Source of the DNA: Acidimicrobiales bacterium
GTDB lineage: Bacteria; Actinomycetota; Acidimicrobiia; Acidimicrobiales; Poriferisodalaceae
DNA: 13,715 nt
Assembly: GCA_030749275.1 (NCBI GenBank)
Contig: JASMKJ010000465.1
Location: 1-13,715 of the forward strand
Direction of reading: 5' to 3'
Part shown: positions 7,394 to 13,715 of the stretch, in pieces
Layout: every line of letters begins with the position of its first letter
Numbering within the stretch: the stretch's first letter is position 1
The notes under the pieces: model-generated
The model's database searches: none
What the model was told of the DNA's origin: nothing
What the model saw: only the letters and a program-made list of their open reading frames with translations
Position numbers and translations under genes: made by a program

Positions 7394-8172
7394 CCGCTGT
7401 CAAATCTGTTGTCGACAAGAGGCGCTGGTGGAAAGAAGTCCTCTTTGTACTCGCCTTTTACGTGGTTTATGCCCGGATTCGAAATCAGTTCGGATCCAAT
7501 GGAATTTTTGCGGCAACAACCACAACAGCAGCAGATAACGCTCGGCGAGTGATCGATTTCGAAAAAAAACTTGGCCTCTTTTTCGAGGAAGGTTTGCAAG
7601 ATTTCTTTCTGGACTGGGGTTGGTTCCTATGGTTTTGGAACGTGTTTTACGGCAGCCTCCACTTCGTCGTAACGATTGGGGTCGGGGTTTTTTTGTATCG
7701 GCGCTTCCCACTCCGATACCTGAAGTACCGCACCGGCTTAGCCATAACGACCGCCTTAGGTCTCGTCGGTTTTGCGACCTTTCCACTTATGCCTCCGCGA
7801 CTCCTTTCATCTCCACCTCCATACGGGGGTGCGATCACGGAGTTTTCTTTCGTGGACACCTTGTCAGTTCATGGAGGTCTGTGGTCCTTCGACTCAGGGA
7901 CATTACAGGCGATATCAAATCAGTGGGCCGCTATGCCAAGTTTGCACCTTGCGTGGGCGGCTTGGTGTGCGCTGGCTCTGATTCCGGTATTGAAATCTCC
8001 TTGGACTCGTTGGGCTATGTGGGGTTATCCGATCGCTACCAGTTTCAGTATCGTCGTTACTGCTAATCATTATTGGATAGATGGTCTCGCAGGGTTAATG
8101 GTTCTTGGCCTTGGTATTCAATGCTCGTCGTGGATGTGGAAAATTCGAAGGACGTCTGGCACTGTCATTTAA
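7390..8172 (+). CDS. PAP2-superfamily membrane phosphatase/transferase (PAP2_3 type)
   Basis: Membrane protein of 260 aa in the inositolphosphotransferase-like branch of the PAP2 superfamily, which includes lipid phosphatases and inositol-phosphoryl transferases. Core motifs are present: MPPRLL (134-139), MPSLHLAW (182-189) with H186, and NHYWIDGLAG (226-235) with the catalytic pair H227 and D231. The classical K-x6-RP first motif is missing, as in this branch. About six helices span 17-32, 77-102, 115-132, 180-200, 208-225 and 231-247. The active-site histidines face the same side near helix ends, suggesting extracytoplasmic lipid-phosphate chemistry. It starts at TTG 7390, overlapping the previous stop (TTGA), which implies coupled translation with the UPF0104 protein. 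The substrate is not predictable; a prenyl-phosphate or phosphoinositide role is speculation based on neighbouring uppP and dxs. Confidence 0.87.
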   Translation: MTAVKSVVDKRRWWKEVLFVLAFYVVYARIRNQFGSNGIFAATTTTAADNARRVIDFEKKLGLFFEEGLQDFFLDWGWFLWFWNVFYGSLHFVVTIGVGVFLYRRFPLRYLKYRTGLAITTALGLVGFATFPLMPPRLLSSPPPYGGAITEFSFVDTLSVHGGLWSFDSGTLQAISNQWAAMPSLHLAWAAWCALALIPVLKSPWTRWAMWGYPIATSFSIVVTANHYWIDGLAGLMVLGLGIQCSSWMWKIRRTSGTVI

Positions 8173-8222
8173 CTTTCAGCCGATAGTGTGACCCGTAATT
8201 CGGAGCGCCAAACAAATCCCTC

Positions 8223-10088
8223 ATGCATATCGAAAAGATTCAAAGTCCCGCAGATCTGCGTGCATTAGACCATGAACAACTAGAAGAGCTTTGTCTCGAG
8301 ATCCGAGAATTTTTGGTCGATGCCGTATCAAGGACCGGTGGCCACTTGGGGTCCAACCTCGGCGCTGTTGAATTGACAATCGCTGTACATCGGGTGTTTG
8401 AGTCACCGAGAGACATCATCATCTGGGACACCGGTCATCAGACCTACGTCCACAAACTGGTCACTGGTCGCTCTGAAGCTTTCTCCACGCTTCGGCAGCG
8501 GCACGGTTTGTCCGGTTACCCAAGTAGATCTGAATCCGAACATGATGTCGTCGAGAACAGCCATGCTTCAACTTCACTTAGCTGGGCTTCCGGTCTCGCT
8601 GCGGGGTTCGATCTCACCGGGCACGAACATCGCCAGGTGGTAGCGATCATCGGCGACGGTTCTATGACTGGGGGAATGGCATTCGAGGCCCTCAACAATC
8701 TCGGTCACTATGGGCAAAGAGCCGTGATTATCCTCAACGACAACGGCCGATCGTATGCTCCCACGGTAAGCAGATTGGCCACGGTGATGTCTCGGCTGCG
8801 GCAATCACCGAATTACGTGAAGGGTCGACAGGCGGTGGTAAGCATTCTTGACCGCTTGCCGCTCGGGGAAGAAGTAAAACGCGGTTTATCCGGAGCGGCC
8901 GCCGCTATGCGGGAAATGTGGGAACCTCCGGCGTTCTTCGAAACCCTCGGGGTTAGATATCTGGGCCCCATAGACGGACATGATATTGACGCACTTGAAT
9001 CGGCTTTGAACGATGCCTCCTCATATGAGGACGGACCAATAGTTGTGCATGTGCTCACCGATAAGGGTCGTGGCTATGCTCCAGCTGAGGCAGACGATGA
9101 AAAACATCTACACGACATCGGACTGTTCGACCCGGTAACTGGAAACACCCCTTCTACCGGCGGGAAAAGCTTCACTTCGGAGTTCAGCAGCGCGTTAGTG
9201 AACATTGCAGAGCGCCGAGATGACGTTGTCGCAATCACCGCGGCCATGCCGGGTTCAACGGGCTTAATTCCGTTTCAACACCGCTATCCCGAACGTTTTT
9301 TTGATACCGGGATAGCGGAACAGCACGCTTTGACTTCGGCAGCGGGTATGGCGCGCGCTGGTCTCAGACCATTTGTAGCCATTTATTCAACTTTTTTGGC
9401 TCGCGGGTTCGACCAGGTGATGTACGACATCGGCCTCCACCGACTTCCTGTCGTCATCTGTATCGATAGAGCTGGAGTGACGGGCCCCGATGGCGCCTCT
9501 CATCACGGTATTCATGACATAGCGATGTATGCGCGCGTTCCCGGGATGACTATTTTCTCACCCTCGTCGCTTCAGGAACTCCCGCTGATGATGGATCAAG
9601 CTCTTGAAATAGAACACGGACCTGTTGCTATTAGGTGGCCCCGCGGAAACGCCGATGAGTCAAGCGTCGTTGGTCAGGGGCTAAGCGCTCGACTAGTGAG
9701 AGATGGCAACGACGTTGCTATTTTGGCTGCCGGCAGGATGCTCAAAGCGGCGACCGCGGCAGCGGTTCTGCTCGAGGAAGAGGGCATCGATGCTTCTGTT
9801 TGGGATCCCAGGCTGTTGAAACCCGTTGATAAAGAGATGATCCGTACAGTCGTCAATCGATCACTAGTGGTAACCGTTGAAGATGGAAGCAGGATAGGGG
9901 GCTTCGGCAGTCTTGTAGCTGACGCCTTGCAGCGGCGTTCGGGACCAATTCCTAGATTGTTGCAGTTGGGTACTCCTGATGACTATCTTCCTCATGGCGC
10001 GGCGGAAGAGTTACTCGCGGAGCTGGGTCTTGACGCATCTGGCATTGCTGCCGAGATTATTAAGGTATTCAAGTCAGACCATCGCTAA
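8223..10088 (+). CDS. dxs: 1-deoxy-D-xylulose-5-phosphate synthase
   Basis: Thiamine-diphosphate enzyme joining pyruvate and glyceraldehyde 3-phosphate to give DXP, the entry step of the MEP isoprenoid pathway and a precursor for thiamine and pyridoxal synthesis. The 621 aa match the family. Landmarks are SRTGGHLGSNLG (36-47) with H41; WDTGHQTYVHKLVTGR (68-83); the ThDP motif GDGSMTGG (144-151) closing with N172; NDNGRSYAPT (172-181), the actinobacterial version of this segment; GYAPAEADDEKHLH (284-297) before the pyrimidine domain; DTGIAEQHA (361-369) with catalytic E366; RAGVTGPDGASHHG (416-429); and a C-terminal transketolase domain from about 490. ATG 8223 has no close Shine-Dalgarno sequence; GGAG at 8202 is too far away. 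It follows the PAP2 gene by 50 bp in the same direction and may share its transcript. Very secure. Confidence 0.97.
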   Translation: MHIEKIQSPADLRALDHEQLEELCLEIREFLVDAVSRTGGHLGSNLGAVELTIAVHRVFESPRDIIIWDTGHQTYVHKLVTGRSEAFSTLRQRHGLSGYPSRSESEHDVVENSHASTSLSWASGLAAGFDLTGHEHRQVVAIIGDGSMTGGMAFEALNNLGHYGQRAVIILNDNGRSYAPTVSRLATVMSRLRQSPNYVKGRQAVVSILDRLPLGEEVKRGLSGAAAAMREMWEPPAFFETLGVRYLGPIDGHDIDALESALNDASSYEDGPIVVHVLTDKGRGYAPAEADDEKHLHDIGLFDPVTGNTPSTGGKSFTSEFSSALVNIAERRDDVVAITAAMPGSTGLIPFQHRYPERFFDTGIAEQHALTSAAGMARAGLRPFVAIYSTFLARGFDQVMYDIGLHRLPVVICIDRAGVTGPDGASHHGIHDIAMYARVPGMTIFSPSSLQELPLMMDQALEIEHGPVAIRWPRGNADESSVVGQGLSARLVRDGNDVAILAAGRMLKAATAAAVLLEEEGIDASVWDPRLLKPVDKEMIRTVVNRSLVVTVEDGSRIGGFGSLVADALQRRSGPIPRLLQLGTPDDYLPHGAAEELLAELGLDASGIAAEIIKVFKSDHR

Positions 10089-10138
10089 GGCGCAATGAAC
10101 TGGACCCTTCCAATGGTCGGTAATGTCGGCGAACGCGT

Positions 10139-10186
10139 AACGACCGTTCATCCACATGGCTGGATGAACGGTCGTTGAATGCTTTT
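10139..10186. terminator. perfect 16-bp hairpin between convergent dxs and thiolase
   Basis: The arm at 10139-10154 and the arm at 10161-10176 are exact reverse complements (AACGACCGTTCATCCA), separated by the 6-nt loop CATGGC. The stem lies 51 bp after the dxs stop and 25 bp before the thiolase stop. On the plus strand it is followed by a short T stretch (TTTT at 10183-10186); on the minus strand the tail is not T-rich. It is best read as the dxs terminator, perhaps working in both directions. Confidence 0.85.
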
Positions 10187-10200
10187 AGATCTGTGTCGAT

Positions 10201-11391
10201 TTAACCGACTTCGGATCCAACGACGGACACGAACGATACACATGCCCCCGGTTGGCCGCCCAGGTTGTGCGTCAACCCGAGTGTCTTGTCTGAGTCGATT
10301 TGTCGCTCCGGAGGTGCCTCGCCTCTGAGCTGCAACCAACACTCAAAGAGCATCCTTAATCCTGATGCCCCAATCGGATGTCCGAAACTCTTGAGCCCGC
10401 CGTCAGGGTTTACTGGCAGATCACCGTCTAGGTCGAAAGTTCCATTGAGGGCTTCTTTCCAAGCGGTGCCTTCTTCAGCGAATCCCAGATCCTCCATGAG
10501 TACTAACTCGGTTGGGGTAAAGCAATCATGTACTTCAGCCATCGCTATTTGGCTTCGAGGATCGTTGATTCCTGCTTGTTTGTATGCCTCTTCTGCCGAG
10601 GCGCGGACTTCACGGAAAGTTGTGTAGTCGTAACTCGGGTCGAGAGCTCCAGTTGCTGGTCCTGAAGAAAAGCTCAGGGCCTTCACGTACAGGGGCTTGT
10701 CTGTGTAGCGATGGGCATCCTCGGCGCGCACTATCACCGCTGCGGCGGACCCGTCACTGACGCCTGAGCAATCGAAGATTCCTAAGGGGCCGGCTACTAG
10801 CGGCGAGCCCGCAATTGTTTCCTTTGCCACTTCTTTGCGGAACTGAGCTCGGGGGTTTAGGGCACCATTCTTGTGATTCTTCCAAGCAATCCGAGTCAGA
10901 ACCTCTTTCATGGTTTCATCGTCAAGACCGTGCTTGTGGGCATATGCGGGAGCCAACAGGCTGAACGTCGCAGGTGCAGTCAAAGATGAATCGGTGCCAT
11001 CGCTTGGTGGACGACTGCCGGTGAGGCCTGAATATCCGCTGTCTTTCAGCTTCTCAACTCCGATCGCCATGACTACGTCATAGGCACCTGATGCCACCGC
11101 GTAGCAAGCATTTCGGAATGCTTCGGAACCCGTTGCGCACATATTTTCCAGTCGGCTTACAGGTTTGTAGTCAAGCTGTAACGGTTTTGAGAGTGTTAAC
11201 CCGGAAACTCCCGATCCCATTGTGCCTAACCAAAAAGCGTCAATATCGTCTTGTGTTACTCCGGCCGAGGCGTACGCCTCGTGTGCTGCGTCAACGAGCA
11301 TGTCGTCGGCGCCTTTATCCCAGTGCTCGCCGAAGGGCGTGCAGCCCATGCCGACGATAGCGACCTGGTCTTTTATGCCATGTGAGGCCAT
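10201..11391 (-). CDS. thiolase-family protein (SCP2/lipid-transfer type)
   Basis: Thiolase-superfamily enzyme of 396 aa, closest by pattern to SCP-x/lipid-transfer-protein thiolases and to the archaeal-type acetoacetyl-CoA thiolases that work with DUF35 proteins. All catalytic elements are present: nucleophile C85 in NMCATGSEAF, H288 in HDCFTPTE (288-295), H338 in FGHPIGASG (336-344), and the second cysteine C384 in HNLGGQPGAC (375-384). It should therefore be able to form or cleave acyl-CoA C-C bonds; the chain substrate is unknown. ATG 11391 has a good AAGGA at 11400-11404, 8 nt away. It lies 76 bp downstream of the HMGCS-like/DUF35 gene, whose product is a likely partner by analogy with archaeal thiolase-DUF35-HMGCS complexes and the Ltp2-ChsH2 steroid aldolase. 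Generic 'acetyl-CoA acetyltransferase' naming would over-specify it. Confidence 0.88.
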   Translation of the reverse strand: MASHGIKDQVAIVGMGCTPFGEHWDKGADDMLVDAAHEAYASAGVTQDDIDAFWLGTMGSGVSGLTLSKPLQLDYKPVSRLENMCATGSEAFRNACYAVASGAYDVVMAIGVEKLKDSGYSGLTGSRPPSDGTDSSLTAPATFSLLAPAYAHKHGLDDETMKEVLTRIAWKNHKNGALNPRAQFRKEVAKETIAGSPLVAGPLGIFDCSGVSDGSAAAVIVRAEDAHRYTDKPLYVKALSFSSGPATGALDPSYDYTTFREVRASAEEAYKQAGINDPRSQIAMAEVHDCFTPTELVLMEDLGFAEEGTAWKEALNGTFDLDGDLPVNPDGGLKSFGHPIGASGLRMLFECWLQLRGEAPPERQIDSDKTLGLTHNLGGQPGACVSFVSVVGSEVG

Positions 11392-11399
11392 GTCACTTT

Positions 11400-11404
11400 T
11401 CCTT
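11400..11404 (-). promoter_or_regulatory. Shine-Dalgarno sequence of the thiolase gene
   Basis: AAGGA on the minus strand ends 8 nt before the ATG at 11391. It is one of very few canonical ribosome binding sites in the window and fixes the thiolase start. Confidence 0.6.
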
Positions 11405-11467
11405 TGTTGTGTACTAACAGTTTGCTAGATGAGAGCGTACCCATGCACGGATACTTATTATTTCCGT

Positions 11468-12865
11468 TCATTCTGAGAACGGACGAGCTTTCCAGAAGTA
11501 GTTGTGGATTCCTTGTGCGGTGAACAAACGACGGAACGTCATTTGTACCCGGTCTCCGATCTTGACCTCATCTGGGTCGACGTCGGTCATTTCGGCTTGG
11601 AACCTTCCACCTCCGTCAAAGTCGATTACAACCGCTACGGTCGGAGGCGACAATGAAAAGGCCAAATAGTCGACGGTGAAGGTGGCAATAGTCGCAGGTG
11701 TATCTGCCATTCTCACGCGCTCCATGTCGTCGACTGCCCCACCATCCATTGATACTCGCATTGGGGGCAGATGGATCGCTCCTGATGACCGGTCGCGCGA
11801 TCCGACAAACGCGTATTTCCAATCTTCGGAACGAAATGCCGGTGGAGCACCCGGGCGGTCCGGGTCGGGACGTCTCGGCGGTTCTCGGTCAAGGAAACCA
11901 CGCCAGGTGAGATACAAGTTGTAATCGAGATTGTCGCTTCCATTCTCAATCTGTGATTCAACCGTCGCGAATGGGGTGTAGTCGCTGATCGCGTCCGTCG
12001 TGCGGAGCACAACGGCGTATGCGCCGTCGGCCAAATGGGTGCAGAGAATGGTCTCTCCGGGCGCTGCTTCATCCAAGGCTGAGGCAAGTAGGAGAGGAAG
12101 TTGGGCGGTTCCTGGGTTCCCGATCCGTCCTGTGAGGTCGTCGACCAACTTGTCACCGGCAATCTTGGACAAACTCCTAACGGCCCGGGCATGAAGCCCC
12201 GCGATAATGACCTTATCCACGTCTTCCAGTCCGATGTTGGCCTCCTTGGTCGCACGCTCGATGGCATCGTTGGCTAGCGCGAGGTAGGCCTGCTCACCGA
12301 AACGTTCTTCCCAAATTCGACTTGAGCTTTCTCCTGGCAACCGGTACCGATCTAAGAATTCGCCTGTGGACGCAGCAACACCCATGGCGTGGGCGATCAC
12401 CGGCGCATCTTCGTCATCGCCAAATAACAGCGCCGCTGCCGCATCACCGCCGCCACTTTCGTCGTTGCTCGTTGGATTGCCTGTTCTGAGGTCCGATACA
12501 ACTGCCATTGAAACTCCGGCCGTACCGATCGCCCCGCGGATTGCGGCTTCTGATGATCGCGCTGAGCCTCCAGCGTCCACTGCCCATGTTTCTTGCGGAA
12601 GGTCGAGTGCCGCCTGGATGGCGGTAGCGTTGGTTTTATCTAGATAGGCCGGGTTGGCTGTCGCGAACCATATTGAAGACGGCGTCACGCTGCTTGCTCG
12701 CAATGCGCTGCGCGCTGCTTCGACACCCATGGTCGTAGTGTCTTCGTCGAAACTGGCCACGGCACGGTGGCCTCGACCTCCGCCCGCACCCATGGCGGCT
12801 GTGATCTTTGCTCGATCTAGTCGGTAGTAGGGCACATAGGTCCCATATCCAATGATGCCTCTCAC
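11468..12865 (-). CDS. HMG-CoA-synthase-like domain fused to DUF35 OB-fold, key cysteines missing
   Basis: Two-part protein of 465 aa from GTG 12865. Residues 1 to about 330 have the HMG-CoA synthase/KAS III thiolase-like fold: GIIGYGTYVPYYRL (3-16), DEDTTTMGVEAAR (40-52), LDKTNATAIQAAL (75-87), GNPGTAQLPLLLASALD (249-265) and a HLADGAYAVVL end (277-287). Residues 345-465 are a DUF35 region ending in an OB-fold (PATIATFTVDYLAFS, then GDRVQMTFRRLF). In catalytic relatives a cysteine follows the GGS of the active-site loop; here it is GGS-A102-R. The DUF35 zinc ribbon, normally C-x2-C-x10-C-x2-C, reads D358, S361, S372, G375 around HLPP (365-368). The only cysteine in the whole protein is C275. 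A true mevalonate enzyme is therefore unlikely; a non-catalytic partner of the downstream thiolase is my inference. It follows nfuA by 78 bp. Confidence 0.85.
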   Translation of the reverse strand: MRGIIGYGTYVPYYRLDRAKITAAMGAGGGRGHRAVASFDEDTTTMGVEAARSALRASSVTPSSIWFATANPAYLDKTNATAIQAALDLPQETWAVDAGGSARSSEAAIRGAIGTAGVSMAVVSDLRTGNPTSNDESGGGDAAAALLFGDDEDAPVIAHAMGVAASTGEFLDRYRLPGESSSRIWEERFGEQAYLALANDAIERATKEANIGLEDVDKVIIAGLHARAVRSLSKIAGDKLVDDLTGRIGNPGTAQLPLLLASALDEAAPGETILCTHLADGAYAVVLRTTDAISDYTPFATVESQIENGSDNLDYNLYLTWRGFLDREPPRRPDPDRPGAPPAFRSEDWKYAFVGSRDRSSGAIHLPPMRVSMDGGAVDDMERVRMADTPATIATFTVDYLAFSLSPPTVAVVIDFDGGGRFQAEMTDVDPDEVKIGDRVQMTFRRLFTAQGIHNYFWKARPFSE

Positions 12866-12943
12866 GTCGCCCCCAGATGTTTTGGTGTTCAGAGTCTATG
12901 CGGCCCTTGATGAGAGACGCTATCGCCAGCACCGTCCGGTCAG

Positions 12944-13561
12944 TTAGGTGGCCGCGAAATAAGGATTTTCGCCCGAGGTGTGATCTGTGATGTCGAGGAC
13001 ATGTTCAACACCATCGATCAGTTCTGTCAGGGTTTTTTCTATTCCGGCAGTAACAGTCGCGTTTGCCATTCCGCAACCCTGACATCCGCCGCCAAGTTTC
13101 ACTAAGACGGTCGAGCCTTCCACGCGAACTAGTTCGGCGAAACCGCCATGAGCCGCAATAGAAGGATTGATTCTTTTCACCAGTACCTCTTGGACTTGCT
13201 CCTCGATGGTCCCGGATAGCTCGAGTGCGGCGGTGGGTCCAAGTTCCGGACGATTCGGGTTACGTAGCACCAAGCCGGGTTGGTTCGCGTTACTCGGAAC
13301 GTCAAGCGTAGCTCCTTCCAGTTTTGCTACATCTCGACTCGGAACCAAAACCGTCAAGCCCTCCCCTACGTGGGTTGGAACGTCTTCGGGATCGGCTTCT
13401 TCGAGCACTTCGAAGGCGAGGTCATAGGAATAATCAACACCTTGGGTCCCAACGACTTCGATCCGCAAAGCGAGTTGAGCCGCGTCGTCTTCACCTGCGC
13501 GCAACTCGAGCACTTTTTCCAGTGCTGACTCTGTGACACTTACGATTTGTCTTTCGGACAC
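12944..13561 (-). CDS. nfuA: NfuA-type Fe-S carrier protein (degenerate A-type domain + NifU domain)
   Basis: Iron-sulphur cluster carrier of 205 aa that delivers [4Fe-4S] clusters to apo-enzymes. Residues 1 to about 100 are an A-type (IscA/HesB-like) domain without cysteines, as in E. coli NfuA, where it recognises targets. Residues 117-195 are a NifU C-terminal domain with HGGFAELV (138-145) and the cluster-binding GGGCQGCGMA (157-166), cysteines C160 and C163, which are the only cysteines of the protein. The start is GTG 13561; an ATG two bases further upstream is in another frame. There is no clear Shine-Dalgarno sequence, but TAGGCT lies 6 nt before the GTG. It heads the minus-strand run that continues with the HMGCS-like and thiolase genes, though a functional link between Fe-S delivery and those two is not evident. 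MoaA nearby is one plausible Fe-S client. Confidence 0.93.
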   Translation of the reverse strand: MSERQIVSVTESALEKVLELRAGEDDAAQLALRIEVVGTQGVDYSYDLAFEVLEEADPEDVPTHVGEGLTVLVPSRDVAKLEGATLDVPSNANQPGLVLRNPNRPELGPTAALELSGTIEEQVQEVLVKRINPSIAAHGGFAELVRVEGSTVLVKLGGGCQGCGMANATVTAGIEKTLTELIDGVEHVLDITDHTSGENPYFAAT

Positions 13562-13567
13562 ATTGCC

Positions 13568-13573
13568 AGCCTA
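13568..13573 (-). promoter_or_regulatory. candidate -10 box for leaderless nfuA
   Basis: The minus strand reads TAGGCT, then 6 nt, then the GTG start of nfuA, the same geometry as at moaA. There is no convincing -35. It supports GTG 13561 as the true start. Confidence 0.4.
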
Positions 13574-13675
13574 CAGAGCGGCGAGCAGCAGCACATAGGA
13601 CATATGGCCCGTTGAGGAGTAAGGTCCGGAACCAAGGTAGTTTCCCTTGTTGGGATGATTGACGAGTGAGGATTC

Positions 13676-13715
13676 ATGACGTTTCGGGCAGTGCTGTTGA
13701 CTCAAGAGGAGAAAG
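13676..13715 (+). CDS. start of a gene, possibly quinone/acrylyl-CoA reductase (cut by window edge)
   Basis: ATG 13676 opens a frame that remains open to the window end (13 codons, MTFRAVLLTQEEK). GAGG at 13668-13671 is a plausible but close ribosome binding site, 4 nt away. The opening, a short basic-hydrophobic strand followed by an acidic turn, resembles the first strand of medium-chain dehydrogenases of the acrylyl-CoA reductase (AcuI/YhdH) type. Thirteen residues are too few for a firm assignment. The gene diverges from nfuA across 114 bp. Confidence 0.4.
   Translation, partial: MTFRAVLLTQEEK

Noticed and set aside
7620..8066. 148-aa plus-strand frame inside the PAP2 gene
   Set aside because: A shadow of the PAP2 frame, which carries all catalytic motifs.
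11463..11483. 7-bp inverted repeat TCCGTTC/GAACGGA around the HMGCS-like stop codon, as terminator
   Set aside because: Short stem with a 7-nt loop and an A-rich rather than U-rich tail on the minus strand; the downstream thiolase is probably in the same transcript.
11713..12267. 184-aa open frame on the minus strand inside the HMGCS-like gene
   Set aside because: It is a +1 shadow of the real frame; composition is rich in R, S and P and it has no recognisable motif, while the true frame is continuous and family-like.
11468..12865. Annotation as a mevalonate-pathway HMG-CoA synthase
   Set aside because: The expected catalytic cysteine is absent, and dxs in the same window points to the MEP pathway.
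13655..13669. Four-codon open frame (MIDE) just before the gene at 13676, as a regulatory leader peptide
   Set aside because: Too short and lacking a ribosome binding site; easily explained by chance.

Overview
The window looks like ordinary chromosome from an actinobacterium with moderate GC content. Three things suggest a marine Acidimicrobiia-like lineage, though I cannot prove it without a search. They are the actinobacterial flavour of the DXS active-site segment (NDNGRSYAPT), the FmdB/MoeA neighbourhood, and a thiolase next to an HMG-CoA-synthase-like protein fused to a DUF35 domain. Genes are packed tightly: every gap is under 125 bp, so there is no long non-coding stretch. I see no tRNA, rRNA, CRISPR array, insertion sequence or phage gene.

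Layout, left to right. (1) 1-1483, minus: moeA then moaA (cut by the window edge), two steps of molybdenum cofactor synthesis. (2) 1604-1927, plus: a small FmdB-type zinc-ribbon protein, divergent from moeA. (3) 1928-6299, minus: a compact run tldD > tldE(pmbA) > PHP-domain hydrolase > uppP. TldD/TldE form a peptidase, the PHP protein is a metal-dependent phosphoesterase-like enzyme, and UppP recycles the undecaprenyl carrier lipid. (4) 6404-10088, plus: a UPF0104/LPG-synthase-type membrane protein, a PAP2-family membrane phosphatase or transferase overlapping it by 4 bp, then dxs, the first enzyme of the MEP isoprenoid pathway. (5) 10139-10176: a perfect 16-bp-stem hairpin between convergent genes, very likely a terminator. 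(6) 10201-13561, minus: nfuA (Fe-S carrier) > HMGCS-like/DUF35 fusion > SCP2-type thiolase. (7) 13676-end, plus: the first 13 codons of a gene that may be a quinone/acrylyl-CoA reductase.

The window mixes housekeeping modules (Moco, isoprenoid and carrier lipid, Fe-S) with one less understood module, the thiolase and HMGCS-like/DUF35 pair. The fusion protein appears to have lost the catalytic cysteine of the HMGCS fold and all four zinc ligands of the DUF35 zinc ribbon, while its thiolase partner keeps its catalytic residues. That points to a non-catalytic scaffold or acyl-handling partner rather than a mevalonate-pathway enzyme, and it is the most interesting item here.

The expression signals have a consistent flavour. 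Three genes (moaA, moeA, nfuA) carry TAnnnT 6-7 nt before the start codon and no Shine-Dalgarno sequence, as expected for leaderless actinobacterial mRNAs. Two gene pairs are joined by TTGA stop/start overlaps using TTG starts. Clear Shine-Dalgarno sequences occur only before the thiolase and fmdB genes, with a weaker one before the gene at the right edge.
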